64,000 nucleotides of DNA from Pyrinomonadaceae bacterium (GCA_019186825.1 JABARP010000018.1:64830-128829), one strand, 5' to 3'. Positions 25,054 through 34,565 are shown, counted from the stretch's first letter. Notes: a model not told the origin generated them from the letters alone. Numbers and translations: made by a program.

Positions 25054-26457
25054 ATGGACTTCCGACTATTGCTAAAGCTGATCTCGAAGCAGGACCTGAG
25101 AAATTCCGCTATTGGAATAGTCGTTGTTACCGGTGGGCTCGCACTCGCGGGATTGACCCTTTACGCGCACGAGGCTCATGAATCCCGGCTTGCGGCAATC
25201 GCGGCCGGCCTTTCGCTGCTTTTTATCCTGCTGATACTGATCTTCGTGATCCCTCCGCTCGCAAAAAAGGCGAGCCGCGAGGCATCGCAAATGAATCTTC
25301 CGTTCGAGTTCACGCTCGGCGGTTCGGTGATCCTCGTGCTTGTGCTCGTTGTTGGGTTTTCGGCGTGGAATACTGGCAATAACCTGCTTTTTATTGTTCT
25401 TTCCGTGATGCTTGCCGCAATGACGGTCGGCTTCGCCGTCGGCTGGCTGGCGTTGAGAAAGCTTGAGATCAGGATCCGCTTTCCGGAAACGATCTATGCA
25501 CAGGAGGCATTTCCGATCACGCTCGAACTCACGAATGGAAAACGCACCTTTCCCGCATTTTCGATCGTCGCCGAAGTCCGGGGCAAAGAACGTGAAACGA
25601 TCGAGGACGCGGACGAAATACGTGAGGCTTTCCCTGCATTCATCGCGAAACGCCTTCTCGAAGCTCCGCACACGAATCTTACTCTCGACCACATCGCATA
25701 CATTCCTCATCGCGGGATGGCCGAACGCCGGGTTTCGCACACATTTCCCCAACGCGGACGATTCAAGATCAGCGATTTCGAGCTTTCGACGGGCTTCCCG
25801 TTCGGTTTTGTACGCCACAGGCGACGGCTCGCGGCAAACGAGGCCGATATCCTGATCTTCCCGCGTCGTAGTTCTGAGAACCCGAAGGTCGAGATCACGT
25901 CAGCGTTTGGCAGCCGCGAGCCGTTAAAGACTCGCGGGGCAGGCGACGACCTTCTCTTTTTGAGGGATTATGAGGCAGCAGACGACCTTCGCCGCATTGA
26001 CTGGAAGGCGACGGCCAGAACCCAGAGGATCACTGTCCGCGAATTCGCTGGTGAGGCCGACGCACGCGTGCGCATCCTGATCGGCGGCTTCGCCCCCAGC
26101 AATGATGGTCCGTCGCTGCGCGAACGCCTTGCCGGAAAGGTCGCCATTCACCCGGAATTCGAGGCCGCCGTTAGCTTTGCCGCAGCGATGCTTACTGAGC
26201 TTGAGGCTTCGGGTGTCGAATTTTCCCTAGCCATTGGCGAAGAAGACCTGCCGCCCGGAACTTCTAGATCCCATCTTTTTGATTGCCTTTCTGTCCTCGC
26301 GCTGGCCGAAATTCCAAGATCGACCGAACCATCCTGGCTCGAAAAACGTATGGCAGAAACAAGTCCGAATGACGTTGTCGTCGTCCTGACCTCTGCCGGA
26401 TCGGGCGTGGCAGCCGCCGCAGCGGCCAATTCCCGATTGAAAACTATTACGTTTTAG
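25054..26457 (+). CDS. DUF58 domain membrane protein
   Basis: Two N-terminal membrane hairpins (residues ~17-70 and ~85-130) are followed by a periplasmic-looking beta-rich part. The DUF58 signature lies around residues 290-340 (LKTRGAGDDLLFLRDYEAADDLRRIDWKATART). DUF58 proteins are partners of MoxR ATPases. At 467 residues it is typical. Its ATG lies about 30 nt after a TAGAAT box (25019-25024). The usual third and fourth members (transglutaminase, VWA proteins) are not present downstream. Confidence 0.9.
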   Translation: MDFRLLLKLISKQDLRNSAIGIVVVTGGLALAGLTLYAHEAHESRLAAIAAGLSLLFILLILIFVIPPLAKKASREASQMNLPFEFTLGGSVILVLVLVVGFSAWNTGNNLLFIVLSVMLAAMTVGFAVGWLALRKLEIRIRFPETIYAQEAFPITLELTNGKRTFPAFSIVAEVRGKERETIEDADEIREAFPAFIAKRLLEAPHTNLTLDHIAYIPHRGMAERRVSHTFPQRGRFKISDFELSTGFPFGFVRHRRRLAANEADILIFPRRSSENPKVEITSAFGSREPLKTRGAGDDLLFLRDYEAADDLRRIDWKATARTQRITVREFAGEADARVRILIGGFAPSNDGPSLRERLAGKVAIHPEFEAAVSFAAAMLTELEASGVEFSLAIGEEDLPPGTSRSHLFDCLSVLALAEIPRSTEPSWLEKRMAETSPNDVVVVLTSAGSGVAAAAAANSRLKTITF

Positions 26458-26529
26458 CATCTAATTGTTGTCACAAAAGGGCGGTTCGCGGTGTTTTATT
26501 ACCGATGAGTGGCATTTTTTGATGCTGAG

Positions 26530-27096
26530 ATGAGCGAGAGTTACAACATCTTTGTGGACATAATGTCCGAACAAACCGCGGCATCGCGAGCGAATGAGAG
26601 AATTGGGTTCGAGGAGGCATTTGCGCTCCATCATCGCACCGTCTTTCGTGTTGCCCGCTCGGTAGTTTCGGACCCCGGCATCGCAGAGGATGTATCTCAG
26701 GAAGCCTTCATCCGCCTTTTTAAGCACCTCGATTCACTTGCGAATGACGAAATGGTCAAGCCCTGGCTCATTAGGGTCACGATAAACCTTGCCCGAAACG
26801 CCATTCGCGGTACAATGAGAGCAAACACCCGAGAGGATAATTACGTCAAAGAATATGGCCTGCAGGAGAGATCTTCCGTCGAGCTCGATTTCGAGGAAAG
26901 TGCAGGTGTGAATGACATTTATCGGGCTTTGGCTCAGGTCAAGGAACCGCTCCGAAGCTGTCTTGTTCTAAAGCAGCAAGGACTCTCTTATAAGGAAATC
27001 GCGGCGAGCCTGGACTTGAATGTCGCGAGTATTGGGACTTTTGTAGCACGTGCGAGGCAGGAATTCGCAAAGCACTATACGGGACAGACACGATAG
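26530..27096 (+). CDS. ECF-type RNA polymerase sigma factor
   Basis: Region 2 is visible as ALHHRTVFRVARSVVSDPGIAEDVSQEAFIRLFKHL and region 4 as PLRSCLVLKQQGLSYKEIAASLDLNVASIGTFVARARQEF. The size is ~188 residues. Starts at 26530 and 26563 are both plausible; neither has a strong ribosome-binding site. The stop lies 2 bp before an anti-sigma factor gene, the standard pairing. The third gene (DUF4097) is probably an operon member. Confidence 0.92.
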   Translation: MSESYNIFVDIMSEQTAASRANERIGFEEAFALHHRTVFRVARSVVSDPGIAEDVSQEAFIRLFKHLDSLANDEMVKPWLIRVTINLARNAIRGTMRANTREDNYVKEYGLQERSSVELDFEESAGVNDIYRALAQVKEPLRSCLVLKQQGLSYKEIAASLDLNVASIGTFVARARQEFAKHYTGQTR

Positions 27097-27098
27097 CA

Positions 27099-27965
27099 AT
27101 GAATTGTATTGATATTGGGACATTACAGGCCTTTCTTGACGGCGAGCTTAGCCTCGACCTCTCGGCCGCGGTGTCTGACCATCTCGATGTCTGCGACGCA
27201 TGCACACGCCTCCTTTCCGAGGCGGAAGCCGAAGAAGCGCTCGTAATGCCGGCTCTCGCCCGCGAATTTGATTCCCTAGTGCCGACCCAGCGTCTCTGGA
27301 CCAAGATCAACGAACACATCGAGACGGAAAAACGTGAGCGTCCGTGGTACAAGAAGCTCGAAGCCTTTGCTCTTACGCTGCTTGCACGGCCGTCGTTTGC
27401 GGTCGCAACGGCAGCGTTACTTTTTGTTGTCATCGGAGCGGGATTTTTCTTGAGCAGGCAGCCTGCCGCAAATGACACCGTTGCAACGCGAAAGTCAGCA
27501 GTAGGTAATCCCGCAGCGACGGTCATACAGGCTGCACCTCCTGAGGCAGGTGAAAAGCCGGATATCGCAGAGACAGCGGAATTCAACGATATGCCGAAGG
27601 TGGCACCTCGTCACAGGGCCATCCGGGCAGCATATACAACTGCATCCGCGCAACCTGTACCTGCCCGTTCGTCGAGCCCCGCGGCCGCGGTCGACCTAAC
27701 TTTGCAGAATTATGAGAGCACTATCGCCGGGCTTTCAAGGTCGTTGCAGGGACAGAAAGATTCGGTGATGGCGGTGCAGGAACGTATCGCGTTCGAACGC
27801 GATATGGCCCTTGTTAATAACACGATCGCAAAAATGCGGGCACAGGTCCGAAAGGATCCGAATGACGCTTCTGCACGTCAGGTTCTCTATAGTTCGTATC
27901 AAAACAAGATCGATCTGCTAAACTCGGTCTCGCAGAAGCAGGAGCTTGTTGCAAGTCTCAGGTGA
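27099..27965 (+). CDS. Anti-sigma factor with zinc-finger domain
   Basis: An inner-membrane anti-sigma factor that should hold the upstream ECF sigma factor. The N-terminal ~40 residues form an HC2-type zinc finger (HLDVCDAC near residue 28, preceded by the ELS region). A single membrane helix lies at about residues 100-122 (FAVATAALLFVVIGAGFFL). The periplasmic part is Ala/Pro-rich, then coiled-coil with KIDLLNSVSQKQEL near the end. Start and stop fit an operon with the sigma gene 2 bp upstream. Confidence 0.9.
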   Translation: MNCIDIGTLQAFLDGELSLDLSAAVSDHLDVCDACTRLLSEAEAEEALVMPALAREFDSLVPTQRLWTKINEHIETEKRERPWYKKLEAFALTLLARPSFAVATAALLFVVIGAGFFLSRQPAANDTVATRKSAVGNPAATVIQAAPPEAGEKPDIAETAEFNDMPKVAPRHRAIRAAYTTASAQPVPARSSSPAAAVDLTLQNYESTIAGLSRSLQGQKDSVMAVQERIAFERDMALVNNTIAKMRAQVRKDPNDASARQVLYSSYQNKIDLLNSVSQKQELVASLR

Positions 27966-27984
27966 TCGAGCTTCCCGCCGCCAA

Positions 27985-29013
27985 ATGATGTCACGTTTCC
28001 TTCGATCTCTTACGTTTGCCGCCGCGCTCATCACGCTGCCTATCTTTGCCGTCGCGCAGAAGACACCGCCGCCGGTGCCGCCTGTAACTAAGGTTCCGAA
28101 GACGCCTCCGGCACCATACGTTGGCCCGCAGGAGAAGGCTCTCATCGTAAATTCCGATGTTAACCTGACGCTTTGCGTTCTTCGCGGGAAACTCTCTGTC
28201 AATTCGTGGTCTCGAAATCAAGTTCGCGTCTATACGGCAGAAGGTTCACAGTTCGAATTCAGAATTCTGCAGAAAGACGCAGCGGGCACACCGGTCTGGA
28301 TCTCGATCAACGCGATCTCGCAGCGGAGGTCGAATCCCCCGCTTCCGCCTAGCGATTGCCTCGACGAGGATGACGTCGAGATCGATGTGCCGGTCGGCAC
28401 GACTCTCTCGGTCAAAGGCCGCGAGGTCGCCCTCTCGGTCAATTCAGTTAACAACGTTACCGTTTCTACCTTCGGAGGCGACACACAGCTGCGGAATATC
28501 GCTGATGGCGTTACGGCCATGGTCAATCGCGGAAATATCAGCATCGAAGATTCGGCAGGTGCTATCTCCGTTGAATCAACGACGGGAAATATTCTCGTTT
28601 TCGGGGTTAAACCGAAAAAGCCCGGCGACATTCTCCGTGCAAAGACCTTAAGCGGCAATATTGCTATCGTCGATACAAATCACAGACAGATCGATGCCGG
28701 CACTATCTCCGGGACGATCTCCTACACTGGGCCGATCCTGAACGGCGGAGCGTACCGCTTTAGCTCGCAGAATGGGAATCTGCGGCTAAATCTTCCGAAA
28801 GACTCATCGGCAACGGTCGCCGCAACTTACGGGTTTGGTTCGTTCTCAAGTGGATTTCACCTCGAGGTTGCGACTGAGAATATCACGGGTGATGCGGTAA
28901 AGAGTATAGTCGGGAAGATCGGCCAGCCGAGCGACGCGGTCATTAAACTTACGACCACAAGCGGCAGCATCGAGTTCAAGCCGGTTGAAACAACCTCAAA
29001 GCCAAAGAATTAG
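27985..29013 (+). CDS. Secreted DUF4097-like beta-helix protein
   Basis: A signal peptide (FAAALITLPIFAVAQ) is followed by a Pro-rich linker (KTPPPVPPV) and a repetitive beta-strand body. Short repeated turns such as NVTVSTFGGDTQLRN, NRGNISIEDSAGAISVEST and TLSGNIAIVDT are typical of DUF4097 putative adhesins. Starts at 27985 and 27988 (ATGATG) are equivalent. It follows the anti-sigma gene by 19 bp and is likely controlled by the same sigma factor. It converges with the next gene, overlapping by 4 bp. Confidence 0.8.
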   Translation: MMSRFLRSLTFAAALITLPIFAVAQKTPPPVPPVTKVPKTPPAPYVGPQEKALIVNSDVNLTLCVLRGKLSVNSWSRNQVRVYTAEGSQFEFRILQKDAAGTPVWISINAISQRRSNPPLPPSDCLDEDDVEIDVPVGTTLSVKGREVALSVNSVNNVTVSTFGGDTQLRNIADGVTAMVNRGNISIEDSAGAISVESTTGNILVFGVKPKKPGDILRAKTLSGNIAIVDTNHRQIDAGTISGTISYTGPILNGGAYRFSSQNGNLRLNLPKDSSATVAATYGFGSFSSGFHLEVATENITGDAVKSIVGKIGQPSDAVIKLTTTSGSIEFKPVETTSKPKN

Positions 29014-29306
29014 AATTCAGCAAATTCCCGGCCCGTCCGAGCGGCGAACTGTTCAAGGAGCGAGGCCGTTCCGGCGGACGCTTCGTCATGGGTCACACGC
29101 TCGACGCGCCACATCGGGATGAAGTAATCGCTAGGGCTCAAATGTTCCTCACCCGCAGCGACCGCACGGCAAAGATCCTCAAAATAACTCAGGTCCACAC
29201 CGCGTAGGCTCACACCCGCCGCACTGATCTCATCCAGGATACCGAAAAGCTTTTCCCGCGGAGTATGCAGGATCGCGATCACAGCTTCGCCAGGCGCAAG
29301 TTTCAT
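29010..29306 (-). CDS. Small conserved-looking protein of unknown function
   Basis: A 98-residue protein (start MKLAPGEAVIAIL) with LFGILDEISAAGVSLRGVDLSYFEDLC, YFIPMWRVERV and a helical tail. The ATG is at 29306, where the sequence becomes protein-like; the longer open frame upstream is merely antisense to the SbcC-like gene. Composition is balanced with no signal or membrane segment. I do not recognise the family. It converges with the DUF4097 gene. Confidence 0.65.
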   Translation of the reverse strand: MKLAPGEAVIAILHTPREKLFGILDEISAAGVSLRGVDLSYFEDLCRAVAAGEEHLSPSDYFIPMWRVERVTHDEASAGTASLLEQFAARTGREFAEF

Positions 29307-29435
29307 AGACGGATATTGTAGCGATTTTTCGTCTCTTGCGCCGAAATTCGGTAGAATAGTTTTCAAGGGAAAATCACAGCTTGCCCGATCGCTTTCGGTA
29401 CTTTTTCGTGTGCCTGCGAGCGCCGGACCTTTACA

Positions 29436-32087
29436 ATGTACATCTCTCGCCTTGAGCTCGAAAATATAAAATCTTACAGCCGAGCAACGTTTGATTTCGC
29501 GCTCGGCATTACCGCTATCCGCGGCGAGAACGGCACGGGAAAGACAACGATCATCGAGGCGGTGGCCTGGGCGATGTTCGATATGCTTGACTACACGAAA
29601 GAGCAATTCGTACGCCGAGGCGAGAAAAAAGGCTGGGTGCGCGTAACCTTCGTGAGCGGCATCGATGATCGCGAATACGAGATCTTCCGCGATTCGGGAT
29701 CTGCGTATTTTGTGCGCGATCCACGATTGGACAGCGTCGTTGCCAACAAAAAAGAGGAAGTGCAGCGGTTTGTCTGGCAGCACCTTGGCCTCGATCCAGG
29801 CACCGATCTCGAATCCCTTTTTCGCCAGGCGATCGGCGTCCCGCAAGGCACATTTACCGCTGTCTTCCTCGCGACAGCATCGGCCCGCAAGATCGTTTTT
29901 GACCGTCTTTTGAAGGTCGATGAATACCGAGACGCCGCTGCCAAGTTGCTCGACACGAGCCGATTTGTCGAACATCGCATTTCGGACACGCGCGAGAAGG
30001 TCGCGAGGATCGAAGGCGAGCTTGAACGCTCCGAGAGCGTTGCCGCCGAACGCGAGTCGCTTTTGACCGAAACAAAAGGCCTCGCGGAAAAGATCGGTCG
30101 GGTCCGCGTGGACCTTGCCGCTGCCAGAACCGAATTCGAGATCGTCGAAAAGAAGCATGCTCACGTCGCTGAACTCCAAACCGCTGCAGCGAACGCGCAA
30201 ACTGCTCGAGAGCGCGCGGAACTGGCAGCTTCGAATGCAACGGCTCTCTTTGCCGCGGCAGAAAAGGCGGCGTTGGCGGTCGAGACTTCCCGCCCAGGAA
30301 GCGAAAAATACCTGGCCGCAATGGCCGAGATCAAAAGACTCGAACATCAACGTAGCGACAGAGACAAGATCCGAGCTGAGCTGAACGCTGCGGAGACGCA
30401 ACTTGCTTCTGCAAAGACAGAGCAAGAATCGGTCCGCGAATTGGTCGAACGGGCTGAGAAAGCGGCGCGCGAGGTGAATGAGCTCCTGCCGAAAGCCGCC
30501 GAGCAGGAAACGCTTGAGCGTCGGATCGCCGATCTGCGCGAACGCGTGAGTGCAGCAAAGGCTGTCGAGGCTGAACATTTGGCATTGGAAAGCCAAGTCG
30601 TGCAGCTTCGTGAAAAGTTCGCCGCTAACACCGCAGCGATCAAGGAGAATTCGGAGAAAGCTGCCGTTGCAGCCGAACTCGTCGAGCTCGAAAAACGCTC
30701 CGGCGAACTTATCACTTCGCTTGCTGCCGTCCAGGCGAATCTTGACCGCGACGAGCGATTCCAGCGAGAGATCCAGAACGGTCTCTGCCCGATCTTGTCG
30801 CAAAAGTGCCTAAATCTCGGCCCCGGCGAGACGCTCGAGTCTTTTGTCTCGAGCCAATTCACTTCCCTTCGTACGCAGATCGGTGAGCTTACGACCGAGC
30901 GGACGGCTGTTGATCAGCAGATCGCGCTCGCTCGCGAAGGTCAAAAGGCCGCCGCAGAGGTCGCATCGCTTAAGCGCCGGAACGAAGAGATACATGCCGA
31001 AGGAAAGGCACTAGCCGAACGTAGCAGGTCGCTAAAGATGACGGTAGATGCAAACGCCGGACTTGCCGCCGAACTCACGTCGTGCGAGAAAGAGCTTGCG
31101 GCATTGGGAGATCCGCGCGGCCGTCTTCGCCTCGTTCAAACACTGGCGAACGAAAAGGCGGATCTCGATCTTCGCTTCGCCGGCATTTCCGCGAGAATAA
31201 AGGAGATCGGCGACAAACACGCTGCGTTTGGAGAACGGCTAGCCCCTTTTGCGGCCCTCGACGAAGGTCTTGCGTCCGCGCTCAGCCAACGCGACGCGAA
31301 CTCGGAAGCGCACCTTGCGTTTCTCTCGAATGAAAACATCGCGAAGGAACTTGAACCACGGCGAAAGGCTATGCAGGAAGCCGCGGCTTCGCTTGATACA
31401 ACAACTCGCGAAGCCGAACGCGCCAGCGAAGCGCATGCTGCTGCCCTCGCTGATCTCGATCTGAAGAAATTTGAAGAGAGCCGCGTGCTCGTCAATACCC
31501 TCGACCGTACGCTGGCCGCCGAAACGGCGAAATATAGTGCAGCCAACGAGCGTCTTGAAAAGCTAAATGCGGAGATCGACAAATTCGCCGAACTGCGGGC
31601 AGCCCGTACTCAGGGCCTCGCCGAACGCGAGCGTCTTGACGGCCTCTCGAAGACAACGGCATTCATCCGCGACACGTTAAAAGAAGCTGCTCCACAGATC
31701 GCTCGAAACTACGTTCGGCACGTTGCCGTCGAAGCGAATCAGATCTTTCGCGAGATCACGGGCAACGGCGAACGCTCTTTGAAATGGAATGACGATTATT
31801 CGGTCTCGGTTGAAGAAGATTCGTACGAGCGGCCTTTTGTAAGCCTTTCAGGCGGCGAGCAAATGTCAGCCGCGTTGGCCGTTCGGCTAGCGTTGCTAAA
31901 GCAGTTGACCGAGATCAGGATCGCTTTCTTTGATGAGCCGACGACCAATATGGACGAGGTTCGGCGGGAGAATCTCGCGTCCGAGATCCGCAGCATCACA
32001 AACTTCGACCAGCTTTTTGTCATCTCGCATGACGACACTTTTGATAATTACGTGGATAATGTAATCGTGCTCGGCGACCGGGCGTGA
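29436..32087 (+). CDS. SbcC/Rad50-like SMC-type ATPase
   Basis: An 883-residue DNA-repair ATPase with head halves at both ends and a long coiled coil between. Walker A is IRGENGTGKTTIIEAVAW near residue 30, the signature is SLSGGEQMSAALAVRLAL near 800, and Walker B is IAFFDEPTTNMD. The apex has CPILSQKC (residues ~450-457), which is a CX6C spacing instead of the CxxC zinc hook of Rad50. The nuclease partner SbcD is not next to it; the next gene, 12 bp downstream, is RNase H-like. There is no ribosome-binding site worth noting. Confidence 0.9.
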   Translation: MYISRLELENIKSYSRATFDFALGITAIRGENGTGKTTIIEAVAWAMFDMLDYTKEQFVRRGEKKGWVRVTFVSGIDDREYEIFRDSGSAYFVRDPRLDSVVANKKEEVQRFVWQHLGLDPGTDLESLFRQAIGVPQGTFTAVFLATASARKIVFDRLLKVDEYRDAAAKLLDTSRFVEHRISDTREKVARIEGELERSESVAAERESLLTETKGLAEKIGRVRVDLAAARTEFEIVEKKHAHVAELQTAAANAQTARERAELAASNATALFAAAEKAALAVETSRPGSEKYLAAMAEIKRLEHQRSDRDKIRAELNAAETQLASAKTEQESVRELVERAEKAAREVNELLPKAAEQETLERRIADLRERVSAAKAVEAEHLALESQVVQLREKFAANTAAIKENSEKAAVAAELVELEKRSGELITSLAAVQANLDRDERFQREIQNGLCPILSQKCLNLGPGETLESFVSSQFTSLRTQIGELTTERTAVDQQIALAREGQKAAAEVASLKRRNEEIHAEGKALAERSRSLKMTVDANAGLAAELTSCEKELAALGDPRGRLRLVQTLANEKADLDLRFAGISARIKEIGDKHAAFGERLAPFAALDEGLASALSQRDANSEAHLAFLSNENIAKELEPRRKAMQEAAASLDTTTREAERASEAHAAALADLDLKKFEESRVLVNTLDRTLAAETAKYSAANERLEKLNAEIDKFAELRAARTQGLAERERLDGLSKTTAFIRDTLKEAAPQIARNYVRHVAVEANQIFREITGNGERSLKWNDDYSVSVEEDSYERPFVSLSGGEQMSAALAVRLALLKQLTEIRIAFFDEPTTNMDEVRRENLASEIRSITNFDQLFVISHDDTFDNYVDNVIVLGDRA

Positions 32088-32099
32088 GCGAACTGATAA

Positions 32100-32558
32100 A
32101 TGAAAGATGTAACGATCGTGTGCGACGGCTCAAGCCTCGGCAACGGCAAAGGTGATCCGCGTGCCGCTGCCGTTGCACTATTGGGCTTTCAGGGGCTCTG
32201 GAAGGGCTTCGGCCACTTTCTCGGGCGTGCAACGAACCAGCAGGCGGAGATCGCCGCAGCCGCCATCGGCCTCGAACAACTGAAAGAACCATGCCGTGTG
32301 CGTTTATTTAGCGATTCGCTATACGTCGTCAACACTATGACCGGCAGCTTTCGCCGTAAGACGAATCACGATTGGTGGTCGCGTCTCGATAGAGCCGCCG
32401 AGGGCCATACTATTGAGTGGAACTGGATAAAGGGCCATAGCGGCCATGCCGTCCAGGAAATAGCCGATAAAACGGCTCGAAAGATCGCCTCTCTCGGACG
32501 CGTAGAACCGGAACTTTTGTCGGATGCCGTTGTCGAACTCGGTACAGTTGAGCTTTAA
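32100..32558 (+). CDS. Ribonuclease HI-like protein
   Basis: The RNase H fold is complete: CDGSS (first Asp, residue ~9), QQAEIAAAAIGL (Glu, ~50), FSDSLYVV (Asp, ~72) and KGHSGHAVQEIADKTAR with the final catalytic Asp. It should cut RNA in RNA-DNA hybrids. It is 152 residues, normal length, with no additional domain. The gene lies 12 bp after the SbcC-like gene. Confidence 0.9.
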   Translation: MKDVTIVCDGSSLGNGKGDPRAAAVALLGFQGLWKGFGHFLGRATNQQAEIAAAAIGLEQLKEPCRVRLFSDSLYVVNTMTGSFRRKTNHDWWSRLDRAAEGHTIEWNWIKGHSGHAVQEIADKTARKIASLGRVEPELLSDAVVELGTVEL

Positions 32559-32576
32559 TATAGGATCTTTGAATTT

Positions 32577-34565
32577 CTGAAGTTATCCATCCGTTTCAAT
32601 CGAGAAAAGAATACAGGGGCCGCTCTATTCGTTAGCTGTCTCGCTCTTTTCATATTTGCCGCAAACTCGTTTCCCCAAGCGGTGTCGAACGGCTGGTTGT
32701 GGCAAAATCCGCTGCCGCAAGGCAATCCGCTTTACGGCATCCATTTCGCGAAGGACAAACTACACGGCCTCGCCGTTGGTTCGGACGGCACGATCTTGCG
32801 CACCACGGACGGCGGTTTTCGCTGGCTAAAGATCGAATCGCCAACAAAGGCGACTCTCTCCGCGGTCTTTCTACTCGACAAAGAACGGGCCGTCGCGGTC
32901 GGTGCCCGCGGGACGATAATACGCTCCGACGATGGCGGAAAGAAGTGGAAGATCGTCGCGGCCGAGACGCGGGAGCATTTCTACAGCCTTGCGTTCGCAT
33001 CTGATCAAAAAACCGGCTATATCAGCGGTTCCAACGGATCTTTGCTAAAAACAGCCGACGGCGGCGAGACTTGGACGCCGCTTGCTTCAGGCGTTACCAC
33101 GCAGCTCTTGAAAGTAACCGCTCTTGACGACAAGACGGCGGCCGTCTCGGGCACGGCGGGCCTCGTCCTGCTAACCGAAGATGGCGGTGCGACCTGGTCG
33201 CAAAGCACGCATTGCGACGGCGCGATCGTCTCGAGCATCACCTTGTTGAGGAATGACGTGTTCATTGCCGCCGGCTACGGAGGCTGTGTAGAACGAAGCA
33301 CCGATAGCGGCAAAACGTGGAAGCGGATCGAGATATTCACAAAGGCGGACCTGCTCGCCGCGAGCTTTGTGCCCGACAGCTCGCAAGGAATTATTTCGGA
33401 CGCGAGTGGAAGGATCTGGCTCACGGGCGATGCTGGAATTTCCTGGCTGCCTTTTGCGGTTCGCACAAGTCCGCGCGTCGTGGATGCGTATTTTGCAGAT
33501 GACTTCACCGGTTGGGCTGTTGGCGACAACGGACTCATCCTCCGCACCGACGATCGAGGCTACAGTTGGCAGCGGCTCAGCGAGGGCGGTCGCGAAGACG
33601 TCAATGATATAGCCTTTCAAACTGATAAGATCGGCATCGCGGTCGGGTCACATGGCCGCATCTGGCTTACGAACGACGGCGGACGCGATTGGCTGCCGGC
33701 CTATTCCGAAACCGAAGCAAATCTGAACTCCGTTGCTTTCTACGACGGCCAACGCGGCTGGGTCGCAGGCGATGACGGAACGATCCTAAGAACGATCAAC
33801 GGCGGAGCGAGCTGGGGCAAAGGCGAAATCCACGTCACGCAAGACCTCACCAGTGTCTATTTCATTACGGAAAAAACGGGCTTTGCGGTCGGCGAGAACG
33901 GAATGATCCTACGCTCGGATTCGGGCGGAGCGTATTGGGAGCAGCAGGAATCCGGCACTCGTCTTTGGCTCGAGGACGTAAAGTTCTTTGACGAAAAACG
34001 CGGCATCGCGGTCGGCGACCGCGGAGTGATAATAACGACCGTTGACGGCGGCCTTTCGTGGCAGAAGGTTCGATCGAATGTGCGCGAAAATCTATATTCC
34101 GTAAGCTTTTACGGCGATAAAGTAGGATTTGCCGTCGGCGAGAACGGCATCATTCTTCGAACGGAGGACGGCGGACAAACATGGAAGGATCAGGAATCGC
34201 CGACATCGAACAGCCTGTTTGCCGTTACATATTTCAATGAGAAGAATGCCGTTGCGGTGGGCGAACTTGGGACCGTGGTAATGACAGAGAACGCGGGTGC
34301 AAAATGGGCGGCGGCCACGAGCTTTACCGGCAAGCTTTTGCAGGCGATAGTTTATCGCGGCGGAACGAATGTCTGGGCTGCCGGACGTGGCGGAATGATC
34401 GTAAAACGCATCGAGCCGCTCGCCGCAGGAAGCTATGCACCCGCAAAACTCCCGCCGACACTTCGCACCCGTCCGCGTCTTGACGCAAAACCGCGAAAAC
34501 CGGCCATCACGCTCACCGACGATGGCGATATCCCGGCGGCACTTCCTCCAAAGAAGGATCAGTAA
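32577..34565 (+). CDS. Secreted Ycf48-like BNR beta-propeller, start codon unusual
   Basis: About twelve repeats follow the pattern ...AVGxxGTIIRSxDGGxxW, as in Ycf48/HCF136-type and sialidase-like BNR propellers. Examples are GSDGTILRTTDGGFRW, GARGTIIRSDDGGKKW and GENGIILRTEDGGQTW. The first ordinary start, GTG at 32682, lies after a clear signal peptide (ALFVSCLALFIFAANSFPQA) that is in frame and free of stops back to 32559. The only plausible initiator for it is CTG at 32577; ATG is absent. The C-terminal ~50 residues are Pro/Lys/Arg-rich. The ligand is unknown. Confidence 0.8.
   Translation: MKLSIRFNREKNTGAALFVSCLALFIFAANSFPQAVSNGWLWQNPLPQGNPLYGIHFAKDKLHGLAVGSDGTILRTTDGGFRWLKIESPTKATLSAVFLLDKERAVAVGARGTIIRSDDGGKKWKIVAAETREHFYSLAFASDQKTGYISGSNGSLLKTADGGETWTPLASGVTTQLLKVTALDDKTAAVSGTAGLVLLTEDGGATWSQSTHCDGAIVSSITLLRNDVFIAAGYGGCVERSTDSGKTWKRIEIFTKADLLAASFVPDSSQGIISDASGRIWLTGDAGISWLPFAVRTSPRVVDAYFADDFTGWAVGDNGLILRTDDRGYSWQRLSEGGREDVNDIAFQTDKIGIAVGSHGRIWLTNDGGRDWLPAYSETEANLNSVAFYDGQRGWVAGDDGTILRTINGGASWGKGEIHVTQDLTSVYFITEKTGFAVGENGMILRSDSGGAYWEQQESGTRLWLEDVKFFDEKRGIAVGDRGVIITTVDGGLSWQKVRSNVRENLYSVSFYGDKVGFAVGENGIILRTEDGGQTWKDQESPTSNSLFAVTYFNEKNAVAVGELGTVVMTENAGAKWAAATSFTGKLLQAIVYRGGTNVWAAGRGGMIVKRIEPLAAGSYAPAKLPPTLRTRPRLDAKPRKPAITLTDDGDIPAALPPKKDQ

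Noticed and set aside
29307..30803. Long minus-strand open frame upstream of the 98-residue gene
   Set aside because: It is exactly antisense to the SbcC-like coding sequence, has Arg/Ser/Cys-rich shadow composition and no domain pattern.
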